Shown: positions 1 to 8,973, counted from the stretch's first letter. The stretch: 64,000 nt of DNA from Treponema sp. OMZ 787 (GCF_024181225.1 NZ_CP051198.1:682001-746000); one strand, 5' to 3'. Made by a program: numbers and translations. Notes: a model not told the origin generated them from the sequence alone.

Positions 1-1207
1 TTAAAAAATTAGCTTGCTGTGTTTGGTTTCTTTCGATTGCCAAAATAAGAGGAGTTTGTCCTTTTTTGTTTCTTTCATTTATGTCGGCTCCTGCTTTTAA
101 GAGGAGATCAAGAATTTCGTCATTCATTCCGACCCTTGATGCAATATGGAGAGGCGTTTCTCCATAATTATCTTTAAGGTTAGGGTTGGCACCGGCTTTT
201 ATAAGCTCGCTAACCAGTTTTGAGCGGGAGGCTTCCGGCATGACCAGATGGAGGGCTGTGTTACCTGATGAGTTACGGCTGTTGGGATCGGCCCCCGCTT
301 GCAATAATAAGAGTGCGGCTTCTACATTTCCGTTATAAACGGCTTCGTGCAAAGCCGTTGAGCTTGAAGCATCTTTTACATCAATGGGAATATTTTTTTT
401 AATTAAAAATTTTAAAAATCCGGTGTATCCCTTTCTTGCAAAAATGTGAAGAAGAGTTTCTCCGTCTCCGAAACGCATTGAGTAATTTCGGGCAAGCGAT
501 GCCGTTTCAAATTCGCTAAAATTTTTTCCCATCGGCTGTATACCGGCAAGTAAAAGCATTGATGCAATTTCGGCTGAAACTTCAAAATCATTGTATTTGT
601 ATGCGATACCGAGGGGACTTAAGCCTTCTTTATTGTACTTGGTTTCAGTAGTTTCGATGGCTAAGATTTGCTCTGTAAGCTGTTTATCTATAGCTTTTAC
701 CGCAAGATGAAGGGCTGTATCGTGGTTTTCATCTTTTTGTTTTAAGGTTTGAGAGCTTAGAATCAAATTGGGAACATTATTTTTACATGCCGTATAGAAA
801 GGCTTTTCGCCCTCATTATCTTGAGCAAATATATTTGCATTGTACTCGATAAGAACTTTAACCGCATCATAAGCCTCATTGTTTAGAGCTGCGGCCAAAG
901 GTGTTGCCCCCATATTGTTTTTTGCTTCTATGTTTGCGTCCATGTTTATTAAAAAGCGTAAAATCATGGTATCATTTTGAATAGCTGCAATGTGTAAAAG
1001 ACTGTTTCCATCTTCGTCCTTCATATTTAAGGCTGAACTGTTAAGTCTTTCTTGCAATTCTGCCGATTTTCCTGCCTTTATAAGATCAATCAAACTTTCT
1101 TCTTTAGGCTCAGGAGCTGTTTTACATGACATAAAATTTGCCGTAATCAAAGTTATAACAAATGCAGATATAAACATTTTTTTTGTTTTGAGAATAAGAT
1201 TTTGCAT
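1..1207 (-). CDS. Ankyrin-repeat lipoprotein, C-terminus beyond window edge
   Basis: The frame is open from an ATG at 1207 to the window edge, so about 402 residues are visible and the 3' end is missing. The N-terminus is a short charged and hydrophobic signal ending in a lipobox-like NFMSC at about residues 25-29, so the protein is probably a lipid-anchored envelope protein. After it come many 33-residue ankyrin repeats with hallmarks such as GNSLLHIAA, GATPLAAAL, STALHEAV, GNTALHLV, GETPLHIAS and GQTPLILAI. Ankyrin repeats bind proteins; the partner cannot be told. A purine-rich RBS (GAGGGGAGG, 1219-1227) lies 11 nt upstream of this ATG. A second in-frame ATG at 1177 would shorten the signal and is less likely. 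The gene follows pyrG on the same strand 72 bp downstream. Confidence 0.85.
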   Translation of the reverse strand, partial: MQNLILKTKKMFISAFVITLITANFMSCKTAPEPKEESLIDLIKAGKSAELQERLNSSALNMKDEDGNSLLHIAAIQNDTMILRFLINMDANIEAKNNMGATPLAAALNNEAYDAVKVLIEYNANIFAQDNEGEKPFYTACKNNVPNLILSSQTLKQKDENHDTALHLAVKAIDKQLTEQILAIETTETKYNKEGLSPLGIAYKYNDFEVSAEIASMLLLAGIQPMGKNFSEFETASLARNYSMRFGDGETLLHIFARKGYTGFLKFLIKKNIPIDVKDASSSTALHEAVYNGNVEAALLLLQAGADPNSRNSSGNTALHLVMPEASRSKLVSELIKAGANPNLKDNYGETPLHIASRVGMNDEILDLLLKAGADINERNKKGQTPLILAIERNQTQQANFL

Positions 1208-1245
1208 AAGCGTATAGCCTCCCCTCTTAATATCGGCTTGAATCT

Positions 1246-1268
1246 ATATGCCCTTTAGAAGGGCATAT
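1246..1268. repeat. 10-bp inverted repeat between pyrG and the ankyrin gene
   Basis: ATATGCCCTT at 1246-1255 pairs perfectly with AAGGGCATAT at 1259-1268 around a 3-nt loop. There is no T-run on the minus strand after it, so it is not a convincing intrinsic terminator. It may be a 3' processing or stabilising hairpin of the pyrG transcript. Confidence 0.5.
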
Positions 1269-1279
1269 TTATCGGGCAG

Positions 1280-2890
1280 CTATCGATTGCCTTTGTTGTC
1301 GACTGCCGTCTGAATAAAATCCCTAAATAGGGGATGGGGCTTGTTGGGCCTTGAGGCAAATTCAGGATGGAATTGGACTGCGACAAACCAAGGATGATTT
1401 TTTAGCTCTATAATTTCCACTAAATTGCGTTCGGGATTAAAACCTGAAAAAATCATATCGGAATTGCCGAATTTTTCTCTGTAAATGTTGTTGAATTCGT
1501 ATCTGTGGCGGTGTCTTTCTTGGATTTCATGGGATTTATAGGCTTTTTCCGCAAGAGATCCTTCGGTTATCATACATCGGTAAAGCCCTAAGCGTAGGGT
1601 GCCGCCGATTTTTACATCTTTTTGATCGGGCATTAGGTCGATGACCGGATTTTTAGCGTTTTTATCGAATTCTGAAGAATTGGCTCCTTCAATGTTCAGG
1701 GCATTTAATGCATATTCGATGGCCGCAATCTGCATACCAAGGCAGATTCCGAAGTAGGGAATTTTATTTTCGCGGGCAAATTGGGCTGTTAAAAGCATAC
1801 CGTTAATGCCCCTGTCGCCGAAGCCTCCCGGTACGATAATTCCGTCTGCATCCTTTAAAAAGTTTGCTGCATCTTCTTTGCTTTCTATTTTTTTGGAGTC
1901 GACCCAAAGGAGTTTAATTGAGGTTTTGTGGTAAATGCCGGCTGCCGTTAAGGCCTCTGCAACGCTGAGGTAGGCATCGGGGAGTTCTACATATTTTCCT
2001 ACTAAGGCTATGGTTATTTCTTTTTCAGGTTTGTAATAAGTTTGAACCATCTTTTTCCATTCTTCTAAATTAGGCTCTTTATTTTCAATATTGAAGAGTT
2101 TGCAAAGAACCTTGCCGAGGCCGGCATCTTCGAGCATAAGCGGAACTTCGTAAATAGATTTTGCAGTCAGGTTTTCGATTATTGCATCTTGGGGAATATT
2201 CGAGAAGAGACTTAGTTTTTCGCGCGTCGATTTTGAAAGATGTTTTTCGCTGCGGCAAATTAAAACGTCCGGCTGAATACCGAAGCCTAAAAGCTCTTTT
2301 ACGCTGTGCTGCATGGGCTTTGTTTTGATCTCGCCGCATTCTTTTAGGTAGGGTAAGAGGCCTAAGTGAACGAACATACAGTTTTCTTTTCCTACAGTGT
2401 AGCGGATTTGGCGGATTGCCTCGATAAAGGGGAGGGCTTCGATATCACCCACAGTGCCGCCTATCTCCGAAATAATAAAGTCGGCTCCGGTCTGTTCGGC
2501 GGTTCCTATGATTCTTGACTGGATTTCGTCGGTAACGTGGGGAACTACTTGAACGGTTCCTCCGTTGTAGCCTCCGGCTCTTTCCCTGTCCAGAATGGAA
2601 AGGTAAACCTTTCCGGCTGAGGTACTGTTGAATTTATGCAGGGGAACATCGGTAAATCTTTCGTAGTGGCCGAGGTCTAAGTCGGTTTCGCCCCCGTCTT
2701 CAGTAACAAAGACTTCACCGTGCTGGTAGGGGTTCATTGTACCCGGATCTACGTTTAAGTACGGATCGAATTTTTGATTGACTACGGAATATCCGCGGCT
2801 TTTTAAAAGCATTCCTATAGAAGCTGCCGTTAGGCCCTTGCCTAAAGATGAAACAACACCGCCTGTTACAAAGATAAATTTAGATTTCAT
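1280..2890 (-). CDS. pyrG: CTP synthase
   Basis: Converts UTP to CTP with ATP and glutamine, the last step of pyrimidine nucleotide synthesis in the cytoplasm. The 536-residue length is normal for the family. The N-terminal synthetase domain begins with the diagnostic FVTGGVVSSLGKG P-loop and contains YLNVDPGTMNPYQHGEVFV. The C-terminal class I glutamine amidotransferase domain has GGFGDRG and the nucleophile loop GICLGMQ, with the HPEFASRP segment supplying the catalytic His and Glu near the C-terminus. The start is fixed by GAGGGG at 2898-2903. It is preceded by a promoter and a terminator hairpin in a very short leader (separate entries), which implies attenuation control. No sequence anomaly was seen. 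Confidence 0.97.
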   Translation of the reverse strand: MKSKFIFVTGGVVSSLGKGLTAASIGMLLKSRGYSVVNQKFDPYLNVDPGTMNPYQHGEVFVTEDGGETDLDLGHYERFTDVPLHKFNSTSAGKVYLSILDRERAGGYNGGTVQVVPHVTDEIQSRIIGTAEQTGADFIISEIGGTVGDIEALPFIEAIRQIRYTVGKENCMFVHLGLLPYLKECGEIKTKPMQHSVKELLGFGIQPDVLICRSEKHLSKSTREKLSLFSNIPQDAIIENLTAKSIYEVPLMLEDAGLGKVLCKLFNIENKEPNLEEWKKMVQTYYKPEKEITIALVGKYVELPDAYLSVAEALTAAGIYHKTSIKLLWVDSKKIESKEDAANFLKDADGIIVPGGFGDRGINGMLLTAQFARENKIPYFGICLGMQIAAIEYALNALNIEGANSSEFDKNAKNPVIDLMPDQKDVKIGGTLRLGLYRCMITEGSLAEKAYKSHEIQERHRHRYEFNNIYREKFGNSDMIFSGFNPERNLVEIIELKNHPWFVAVQFHPEFASRPNKPHPLFRDFIQTAVDNKGNR

Positions 2891-2907
2891 AATTTTTCCC
2901 CTCGACC

Positions 2908-2947
2908 AAAAAAAAACGGTTGAGCTATTTTTTAGTCTCTCAACCGT
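2908..2947 (-). terminator. Leader terminator/attenuator of pyrG
   Basis: On the minus strand a 9-bp stem (ACGGTTGAG at 2916-2924 on the plus strand against CTCAACCGT at 2939-2947) with a 14-nt loop is followed directly by nine Ts (plus-strand A-run 2908-2916). It lies between the pyrG promoter and the pyrG RBS, so it must act on the pyrG transcript itself. The predicted transcription start falls at the 5' foot of the stem. The arrangement recalls the Bacillus subtilis pyrG leader, where CTP level controls read-through; the mechanism here is unproven. Confidence 0.75.
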
Positions 2948-2952
2948 GCCTT

Positions 2953-2981
2953 AGTATAGCCTATTTTTGACTTATCCGCAA
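2953..2981 (-). promoter_or_regulatory. pyrG promoter
   Basis: On the minus strand TTGCGG (2981-2976) and TATACT (2958-2953) are separated by exactly 17 nt. The expected start is near A2947, at the base of the leader terminator. The promoter sits just past the stop codon of the upstream 802-residue gene. Confidence 0.75.
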
Positions 2982-3000
2982 GGGGGGTGTGATTTTCCGT

Positions 3001-5409
3001 TTATTGTTTTCTATTTTCACCGTCATATTTTTGGAATGACAGCGATAGATATATAATATACAATTCTATAGGCAGCTTATATATCTCGAAAAAATCTGCA
3101 TCATATAAAACCTCATCATTGTGTCTGGCATCATAATAAAGACTTCGTATATTCCATACTATCTCAAAAAATTCTTGAAGGCAAGTGTACATATCATACC
3201 CAAAATCTAAAGCAGAAAAATTATCATTAAATGCAGAAACAAGTTCTTTGGGGCAGCCAAATTCTCCGTTATCATTAAAAATATATTCCCACTCTTTATT
3301 TTGCGGAATAGATTTAAAATACTTACGAACGATAATTTTAAATAAGATATCACATTCTTTATTTAGATATTTAATTTGTAAAATTTGATATAGTGTGTTT
3401 TCTTTTTCGGTCATATCTGCAAGCTGCTTTTTTATATCGAATAGTGCAGATAGTATAAATTTTTTATCAAAGCTGTCATCACCAAGCAGATTGTTTATGG
3501 CTGTACAAGATGAATAATGAGTTTCACTATTGCGGTCATTGTATAAATACCGATTCCAAAAATGATTTTTGTAATTTGACCTGAAACGTCTATCTTTGTC
3601 AATGCGTAGGGTACAATTTTTTCCGGAGCTGTTAAAGATATAAATATCGGAATCAGTTTCCGGCAAGAATTTGCAAATACAATTACGTCTTAATGAAATA
3701 GAGTGTTGCTTAAATGGATAAAATGACTGCTCAAATTCGTCCAGATGAAAACCTACATCGTATTCTTTTAAGAACTGTAAATTTTTTTCACAATCTTTTT
3801 TTACTTCAGCTCTTTCAGCTTCGCTTTTAAATTTCTTTCTAGTATTTGGAAGAACATTGAGAGAGAATTCATATTGTTTTCGTATAAAATTCAATTCATT
3901 GATTATATATGTACTTGCTTCACCATGAGACAAGTTATATATAAGTATAGGTACCGTTTCAAAAATTGAAATTTTACCTCCGGAAAGTTCTGAAAAATTA
4001 AGTCCATCAAAGGGATTTTTTTTATTGAATTTAAAAAAATCTGCAAACAAATTTAGAATGTGCTGCAAAGTTTTAGGATTTCTCCATGTACCGTCAAGGA
4101 ATGGTTCATAAAAATTGGCCATGAGATTTTCTTTGTCGTTAGTCCATGTACTAAAACGGTTTTTTTTTGTTTTAGTAGAAAAACTATTATATTCTCTTTC
4201 TTTAAAGAGAATATGCGGTTCCTTGCCATTGATTGGATAACTTCTATAATTTTCCCATCTAAATTTATATGCAGAGCATATGTCCCATACCATAAAGTAA
4301 AATAAGACTTGTAAAAATTGAGAAAGAAATGATTCATCAATGTTTGTATTTTTTTGAAGTTTCTCTTTAGAAGGTGTAAAGATATCCTTGAAGTCATACA
4401 AGGAGATTTTTTGTATACCCAGATACATAAGCAAAACTATTCCGGGATTTTCAAGTAAGTCCTGATTCATAGAGGTAAAAAGGGACTTATATATTTCTTT
4501 CATTCTTAAACTTGTATTATGAGGAAATTCTTTACCAAACATCCATCTTACAAGTTGTTCAATATGCGGATCCGTTTTTTTAAAGATTACATCATAGTGA
4601 ATCCATTTGCAAAGAATTTCCGTATCACAGAACTCTACATCCAACATACCCATAAGGCATTTATTTTTTTCGGTCTGCATCTGATGTGCAAATCGCGGTT
4701 CAAATTGGTAAAAGTCAGGTTTTTTCCCATCCATTGATGTATACCAATAATAGTAGTTGATTATAAAATTATTAACTATCTGACGGTAATAGCGGGAATT
4801 GCCGGAACAAGCAATCCATGCACAAATGTTTAAAAGATATGCCTTATAGTATTGTGTAAGACGAGTCGCGTCAGGCAATATTTCATCTTCATAATCGATA
4901 ATAAACATATTCAAAACACCTGCAAAATATTTGCCGGAACACTCCGCTGTTTCAATAAAATTATCATATTCTTTTAATGTCTTCTTATAGTATCTTGACT
5001 TTTTGAAAGGAAACCGCCAAGAAAAATTATAATCAGGATGCGGATGAAATTTGCTCCAATAGCCTTTACTTTTTAGGCCGGAACCGATAAAGGACTTTAC
5101 ACATAACTTTAAGTGGGATTGTAAATCTGCAAGCTCACGAGCATAGACACCCTTTTTTTTCATGTTGTAGACATAATACAAGGCCCAAGCGAGACAAGAT
5201 TCTGCAAAATACAATTTTAATTCATCTTGGTTGGAAAAATCAATAGAAATTTCTTTTAAATCGGCATAAGTGCAAGCTAAACAATCAACATATTTAGGAG
5301 CTACTTCAGTATCCGCTGAACTGTGATTAAGGTATAACACCAATTCATATAAGTTGTATGTATTACCATTGTGAAATAAAAAAGAAATATCTTTACCTGA
5401 TTTTGTCAT
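3001..5409 (-). CDS. Unrecognised 802-residue protein
   Basis: I do not recognise this protein. It is long, has no signal peptide or obvious membrane segment, and is strikingly rich in aromatic residues, Lys and Asn (for example FIINYYYWYTSM and FWNRYLYNDRN). Scattered cysteines do not form a recognisable zinc site and no nucleotide-binding motif is visible. The start at 5409 has a strong GGAGG RBS six bases upstream. A perfect-consensus promoter lies about 50 nt further up (separate entry). It is the only gene on its transcript before pyrG, whose promoter begins just after its stop codon. Its base composition looks more AT-rich than pyrG, which may indicate acquisition, but this is a visual impression. 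Likely cytoplasmic, function unknown. Confidence 0.8.
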   Translation of the reverse strand: MTKSGKDISFLFHNGNTYNLYELVLYLNHSSADTEVAPKYVDCLACTYADLKEISIDFSNQDELKLYFAESCLAWALYYVYNMKKKGVYARELADLQSHLKLCVKSFIGSGLKSKGYWSKFHPHPDYNFSWRFPFKKSRYYKKTLKEYDNFIETAECSGKYFAGVLNMFIIDYEDEILPDATRLTQYYKAYLLNICAWIACSGNSRYYRQIVNNFIINYYYWYTSMDGKKPDFYQFEPRFAHQMQTEKNKCLMGMLDVEFCDTEILCKWIHYDVIFKKTDPHIEQLVRWMFGKEFPHNTSLRMKEIYKSLFTSMNQDLLENPGIVLLMYLGIQKISLYDFKDIFTPSKEKLQKNTNIDESFLSQFLQVLFYFMVWDICSAYKFRWENYRSYPINGKEPHILFKEREYNSFSTKTKKNRFSTWTNDKENLMANFYEPFLDGTWRNPKTLQHILNLFADFFKFNKKNPFDGLNFSELSGGKISIFETVPILIYNLSHGEASTYIINELNFIRKQYEFSLNVLPNTRKKFKSEAERAEVKKDCEKNLQFLKEYDVGFHLDEFEQSFYPFKQHSISLRRNCICKFLPETDSDIYIFNSSGKNCTLRIDKDRRFRSNYKNHFWNRYLYNDRNSETHYSSCTAINNLLGDDSFDKKFILSALFDIKKQLADMTEKENTLYQILQIKYLNKECDILFKIIVRKYFKSIPQNKEWEYIFNDNGEFGCPKELVSAFNDNFSALDFGYDMYTCLQEFFEIVWNIRSLYYDARHNDEVLYDADFFEIYKLPIELYIIYLSLSFQKYDGENRKQ

Positions 5410-5465
5410 AAAAACCTCCGTTCATTTACTAAAACACACTTCAATCAACAGAAGGTTATAAAGTA

Positions 5466-5493
5466 ATTATAGTAAAAACCAATAATTTGTCAA
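5466..5493 (-). promoter_or_regulatory. Consensus promoter of the 802-residue gene
   Basis: On the minus strand a perfect TTGACA (5493-5488) and perfect TATAAT (5471-5466) are separated by 16 nt. The predicted leader is about 50 nt and ends in the GGAGG RBS. This is the closest match to the sigma-70 consensus that I noticed in the window. Confidence 0.8.
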
Positions 5494-5556
5494 GGGGCCG
5501 CATTGCCTCAAGTTAGCCCTCAACTTACCTGCGGTTAATTTCTCTACATCTTCCCT

Positions 5557-5585
5557 TTGCCATTATCTTAAAAATCTGTTATAAT
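5557..5585 (+). promoter_or_regulatory. Promoter of the CobD/HisC-like gene
   Basis: TTGCCA (5557-5562) and TATAAT (5580-5585) have a 17-nt spacer. The start would be near 5592, giving a 20-nt leader that carries the AAAGGTGGG RBS before a TTG start codon. Confidence 0.75.
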
Positions 5586-5611
5586 CTTTAGCGTTAAAAA
5601 GGTGGGCAACT

Positions 5612-6670
5612 TTGGAACACGGCGGGTTTTTGTCCTACAAAAAAAAGGACGAGGTTTTAATCGATTTTAGCAGCAACATCAATCCTCTTATGACACCTAA
5701 GGGCTTAAAAAAGGCTTTAAGTGCGTCTTTTGACAATCTCTTGGTTTATCCGGATATTCGGTACCGTTCCTTAAAAAAGATCACGGCTAAGTACTTAAAA
5801 TGCGGGTGTGAAAATATTGTTTTGGGGAACGGAGCTGTAGAAATAATCGATAATTTTTGTTCCCTTTTTAAGAGGGTTATCGTTTTTACCCCCTCTTTTT
5901 CGGAATACGGCTTGCGAGCCCTTGTTCATAAAAAACCGTTAATTGAAATTCCTTTTCTTTCGGATTTTTCTCCCGATATTGAAGGACTTGAAAAAAAATT
6001 GAGGACCGGCGACCTTCTCATCTTGGGAAACCCGAATAATCCTACCGGCTTGCGTATTGAAAAAAATACTCTTTTACAAATTTACGCCATTGTAAAAAAG
6101 GCAGATGCCTTTCTCCTTTTGGATGAGGCCTTTTACGAGTTTTGTCCGCCTGATTACGACAGCATAAGCCTTTTTAAAAAAGACGGCTACAAAAATCTCT
6201 GTATAATCAGGGCTGCAACCAAATTTTTTGCTCTGCCAGGCATCAGGCTGGGCTATGCCTGCACCTCGCCTGAGACGGTTTCAGCTCTTTCTAAGATTGA
6301 AATAGCTTGGCACATAAATGCCTTTGCCGAGGCTGCCGCCCCTGCAATTTTTTTTGACGAGGATTTTATAAAAAAGAGCAAGGCTCATATTCAAAAAGAA
6401 AGAGATTTTTTGCTCGAAAATATCGAAAAATACGGCACAAGCGGAGAGATAAAATTAAAAGCCTATAAAAGTCACTGCAATTTTATTCTTCTTAAAGTTT
6501 TAAATGCAAAAGATGAAGATGCCTTAAAATTCTTTGAAAAAAGAGGAATCTTGATAAGAACTTGCTGCAGTTTTAAAACTCTTGGGGATAATCATATAAG
6601 AATTGCTGTACGCTCTCATAAAGATAATTGTAAATTTATTAAGGCAATTAGCTCTAAAAACTCAAAATAA
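5612..6670 (+). CDS. Aminotransferase-fold PLP enzyme, CobD/HisC-like
   Basis: A fold-type I PLP enzyme of 352 residues. The opening MEHGG followed by LIDFSSNINPL closely resembles L-threonine-O-3-phosphate decarboxylase (CobD), which makes the aminopropanol arm of cobalamin. Histidinol-phosphate aminotransferases share the fold. LGNPNNPTG (about residues 147-155), LLLDEAFYEF and RAATKFFALPGIRLGY, with the PLP-binding Lys in ATKFF, are visible; the C-terminal FKTLGDNHIRIAVR holds the carboxylate-binding Arg. The start is TTG at 5612, supported by AAAGGTGGG just upstream. cbiK, cbiL and cbiA lie 31 kb away, which mildly favours the CobD reading. It directly precedes flhF, which has its own promoter. 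Confidence 0.75.
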   Translation: MEHGGFLSYKKKDEVLIDFSSNINPLMTPKGLKKALSASFDNLLVYPDIRYRSLKKITAKYLKCGCENIVLGNGAVEIIDNFCSLFKRVIVFTPSFSEYGLRALVHKKPLIEIPFLSDFSPDIEGLEKKLRTGDLLILGNPNNPTGLRIEKNTLLQIYAIVKKADAFLLLDEAFYEFCPPDYDSISLFKKDGYKNLCIIRAATKFFALPGIRLGYACTSPETVSALSKIEIAWHINAFAEAAAPAIFFDEDFIKKSKAHIQKERDFLLENIEKYGTSGEIKLKAYKSHCNFILLKVLNAKDEDALKFFEKRGILIRTCCSFKTLGDNHIRIAVRSHKDNCKFIKAISSKNSK

Positions 6671-6686
6671 ACATCTTATATCTGTA

Positions 6687-6715
6687 TTGTAAAATTTATA
6701 AAAATGTTTTATAAT
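6687..6715 (+). promoter_or_regulatory. Promoter of the flhF motility operon
   Basis: TTGTAA (6687-6692) and TATAAT (6710-6715) are 17 nt apart. The -10 box overlaps an ATG at 6714, so that codon cannot be the start for this transcript and the ATG at 6741 is used instead. Confidence 0.65.
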
Positions 6716-6740
6716 GGCTTCGGGTGGTATAAAGTTTATT

Positions 6741-8081
6741 ATGGAAACATTTGTCGAAGAAGCTTCAACATATGAAAAGTGCATTCAAAAAATTCATGAA
6801 AAGTATGGGCCGAATATAATGGTTACCCGCCGAGAGGTAAAAAGAAATGAGGGATTTTTAAGTCTTTTTAACAAGGAAACGATAAGGGTAAGTTTTAATA
6901 TTCAAAATGAATCCTTTGTTCCGGTATTCTCAGGGAATGAAGACGAAGTTCAATCTAAATCACCTGCGGCTCCCATTAAAACTTATTCTCCTGAAAATAT
7001 TGCAGAAGAGCGTTTAAAAATAATAAAAATGGCGGCATCTAAATCTGAAGCAATGGCTGAAAAGATGATGCCGTACATTGAAAAACTTGAAAATCAGAGC
7101 ACTTCGCCCATAAAAACAGGTATCGAAGCTAATGAATTACAAACCCTTGCAGAAACCGTCGAAAGACTCACAGAAGAAATTAGATTAAAAAATTCGCCTT
7201 CCCAAGAACATGAAAATATTGTAAAAATTGCAGAAATTTTACAGGAAAATGATTTTACCCTCAAATATATACGCTCCATAAAAGAAAAAATATCTAAAAA
7301 TTTGAGCTTGGCCGAATTAAACGATTTTGAAATTGTTCAAAAAAAAGTACTTGAATGGATTGCATCCTCTATACTTATAAAACCTGAAGAAACAAATAAT
7401 GAGGATTCCGGTAAAAAGCAAAAACTTATCGCTCTTGTCGGCCCTACAGGTATCGGCAAGACAACAACTCTTGCAAAACTAGCAGCTTATTACATTTTGG
7501 CTGTTTCAAAACTTGAAGGCCGCTCTCTTGATGTGAGGGTAATAACTATCGATCAATACAGAATAGGAGCCGCCTTTCAGATAAAAAAATACTGCGAGCA
7601 CATGGGCATTCCTCTTATTATAGCAACCGATCCACTGGACTTACACAAATATCTGGACCTATATAGGGATTCTGCCGATATTATATGTATAGATACGACA
7701 GGGAGGAGTCCGGCCGATCCCGAAAAGATATTCGAAATGCAAAAGTATTTTGAGAAGATAGAGCCGGGCAGGATTGAGACTCATCTTGTAGTAAGTGCCG
7801 TAACTAAGGCTGCCGACATAAGCGAGATAATAAGGCAATACTCCGTTTTTGATTATTCGAGTCTCATAGTTACAAAACTCGATGAAACGGCAAATGTAGG
7901 CAGTATTATCAGTGTATTGGAAGAATACAAGATTCCTGTCGCATATATAACAGAAGGCCAAACAGTGCCCAAGGATATAGCTAAGGCTTCCAAGCTTGCT
8001 TTTCTAAAAAAACTTACAGGGTTCTCTTTGGATTATATCAACGAAAATTTTAATGATGCAATTTCTATAATATGGAGCTAA
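6741..8081 (+). CDS. flhF: Flagellar biosynthesis GTPase FlhF
   Basis: SRP-type GTPase that helps set the number and polar placement of flagella; in spirochaetes these are periplasmic. The N-terminal part (FVEEASTYEKCIQKIHEKYGPNIMV) matches the FlhF B-domain start. A variable charged linker follows. The C-terminal NG domain has the P-loop LVGPTGIGKTTTLAKLA, then TIDQYRIGA, IDTTGRSPAD and VTKLDETANVGS (G1, G2/G3 and G4 regions). I start it at ATG 6741 (446 residues) because the upstream in-frame ATG at 6714 overlaps the -10 box; a weak GGGTGG lies at 6722-6727. flhG begins 1 nt after its stop, so the two are coupled. Confidence 0.93.
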   Translation: METFVEEASTYEKCIQKIHEKYGPNIMVTRREVKRNEGFLSLFNKETIRVSFNIQNESFVPVFSGNEDEVQSKSPAAPIKTYSPENIAEERLKIIKMAASKSEAMAEKMMPYIEKLENQSTSPIKTGIEANELQTLAETVERLTEEIRLKNSPSQEHENIVKIAEILQENDFTLKYIRSIKEKISKNLSLAELNDFEIVQKKVLEWIASSILIKPEETNNEDSGKKQKLIALVGPTGIGKTTTLAKLAAYYILAVSKLEGRSLDVRVITIDQYRIGAAFQIKKYCEHMGIPLIIATDPLDLHKYLDLYRDSADIICIDTTGRSPADPEKIFEMQKYFEKIEPGRIETHLVVSAVTKAADISEIIRQYSVFDYSSLIVTKLDETANVGSIISVLEEYKIPVAYITEGQTVPKDIAKASKLAFLKKLTGFSLDYINENFNDAISIIWS

Positions 8082-8082
8082 G

Positions 8083-8973
8083 ATGACGGATCAGGCAGAA
8101 GATTTAAAAACATTAATGAAGAATAAAAACAACAGCGATAAGGGCTTATCCGATCTTCCTCCCAAGAGGAAGACAAGGATAATTGCCGTAACCAGCGGAA
8201 AAGGCGGCGTCGGCAAAACAAATATTTCCACAAATATGGCTATTGCTTACGCCAAGATGGGAAAAAATGTTATTGTCATCGATGCAGATCTTGGTCTTGC
8301 AAATGTAAATGTTATGATGAACATAATTCCGAAATATAATCTTTATCATGTAATGAAAAAGCAAAAGAAAATGTCGGACATCATAATCGATACGGAATAC
8401 GGAATAAAATTTGTTGCAGGAGCTTCAGGTTTTTCAAAAATTGCAAATATGGAAGAAGCAGAAAGATCCGATTTTATTAAAGAATTATACACCCTTGCAG
8501 AGGCCGACATAATAATAATAGATACCAGTGCCGGTGTTTCCAAAAATGTACTCAGCTTTGTTGCTGCCGCTGATGAGGTTGTAATCGTTACAACCGCGGA
8601 ACCTACAGCTATAACCGATGCTTACGGAATTATCAAAATAATCGCAACAGAGGTTGAAAACTATGATTTAAACCTAAAAATGGTTGTAAACCGTGTAAAT
8701 TCTGCTCTTGAAGGAAAAAAAATAGCCGAACGCATGATACAGATTGTCGGCCAATTTTTAAACTTAAAGGTCGAATATTTGGGCTTTATTTATAATGATC
8801 CTGCGGTCGAGCAGGCTGTTTTAAAGCAAAAGCCTTTCTTTATATATGCTCCAAAAAGTAAAGCGGCAGGTTGTTTGCGCCACATAGTTGCAAAACTTGA
8901 AAAAACGGATTATAATGAACATTCAGGCTTTTCCGGCTTTTTGCAAAAGCTTTTTGGCAGAAAGTGGGATTAA
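8083..8973 (+). CDS. flhG: MinD-like ATPase FlhG (FleN/YlxH)
   Basis: Deviant-Walker ATPase that partners FlhF and limits flagellar number. At 296 residues it is normal length. After about 27 polar residues comes IIAVTSGKGGVGKTNIST, the deviant Walker A with its signature Lys, followed by VIDADLGLANVN and IIIIDTSAGVSKNVLSF (Walker B region). FlhG stimulates FlhF GTPase in other bacteria, mainly through residues near its N-terminus. It is coupled to flhF by a 1-nt gap and followed 43 nt later by a membrane-protein gene. The C-terminus is basic and aromatic (GFLQKLFGRKWD), consistent with a membrane-targeting tail. Confidence 0.93.
   Translation: MTDQAEDLKTLMKNKNNSDKGLSDLPPKRKTRIIAVTSGKGGVGKTNISTNMAIAYAKMGKNVIVIDADLGLANVNVMMNIIPKYNLYHVMKKQKKMSDIIIDTEYGIKFVAGASGFSKIANMEEAERSDFIKELYTLAEADIIIIDTSAGVSKNVLSFVAAADEVVIVTTAEPTAITDAYGIIKIIATEVENYDLNLKMVVNRVNSALEGKKIAERMIQIVGQFLNLKVEYLGFIYNDPAVEQAVLKQKPFFIYAPKSKAAGCLRHIVAKLEKTDYNEHSGFSGFLQKLFGRKWD

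Noticed and set aside
1246-1268. Hairpin after pyrG as an intrinsic terminator
   Set aside because: The stem is perfect but no T-run follows on the minus strand, so I list it only as an inverted repeat.
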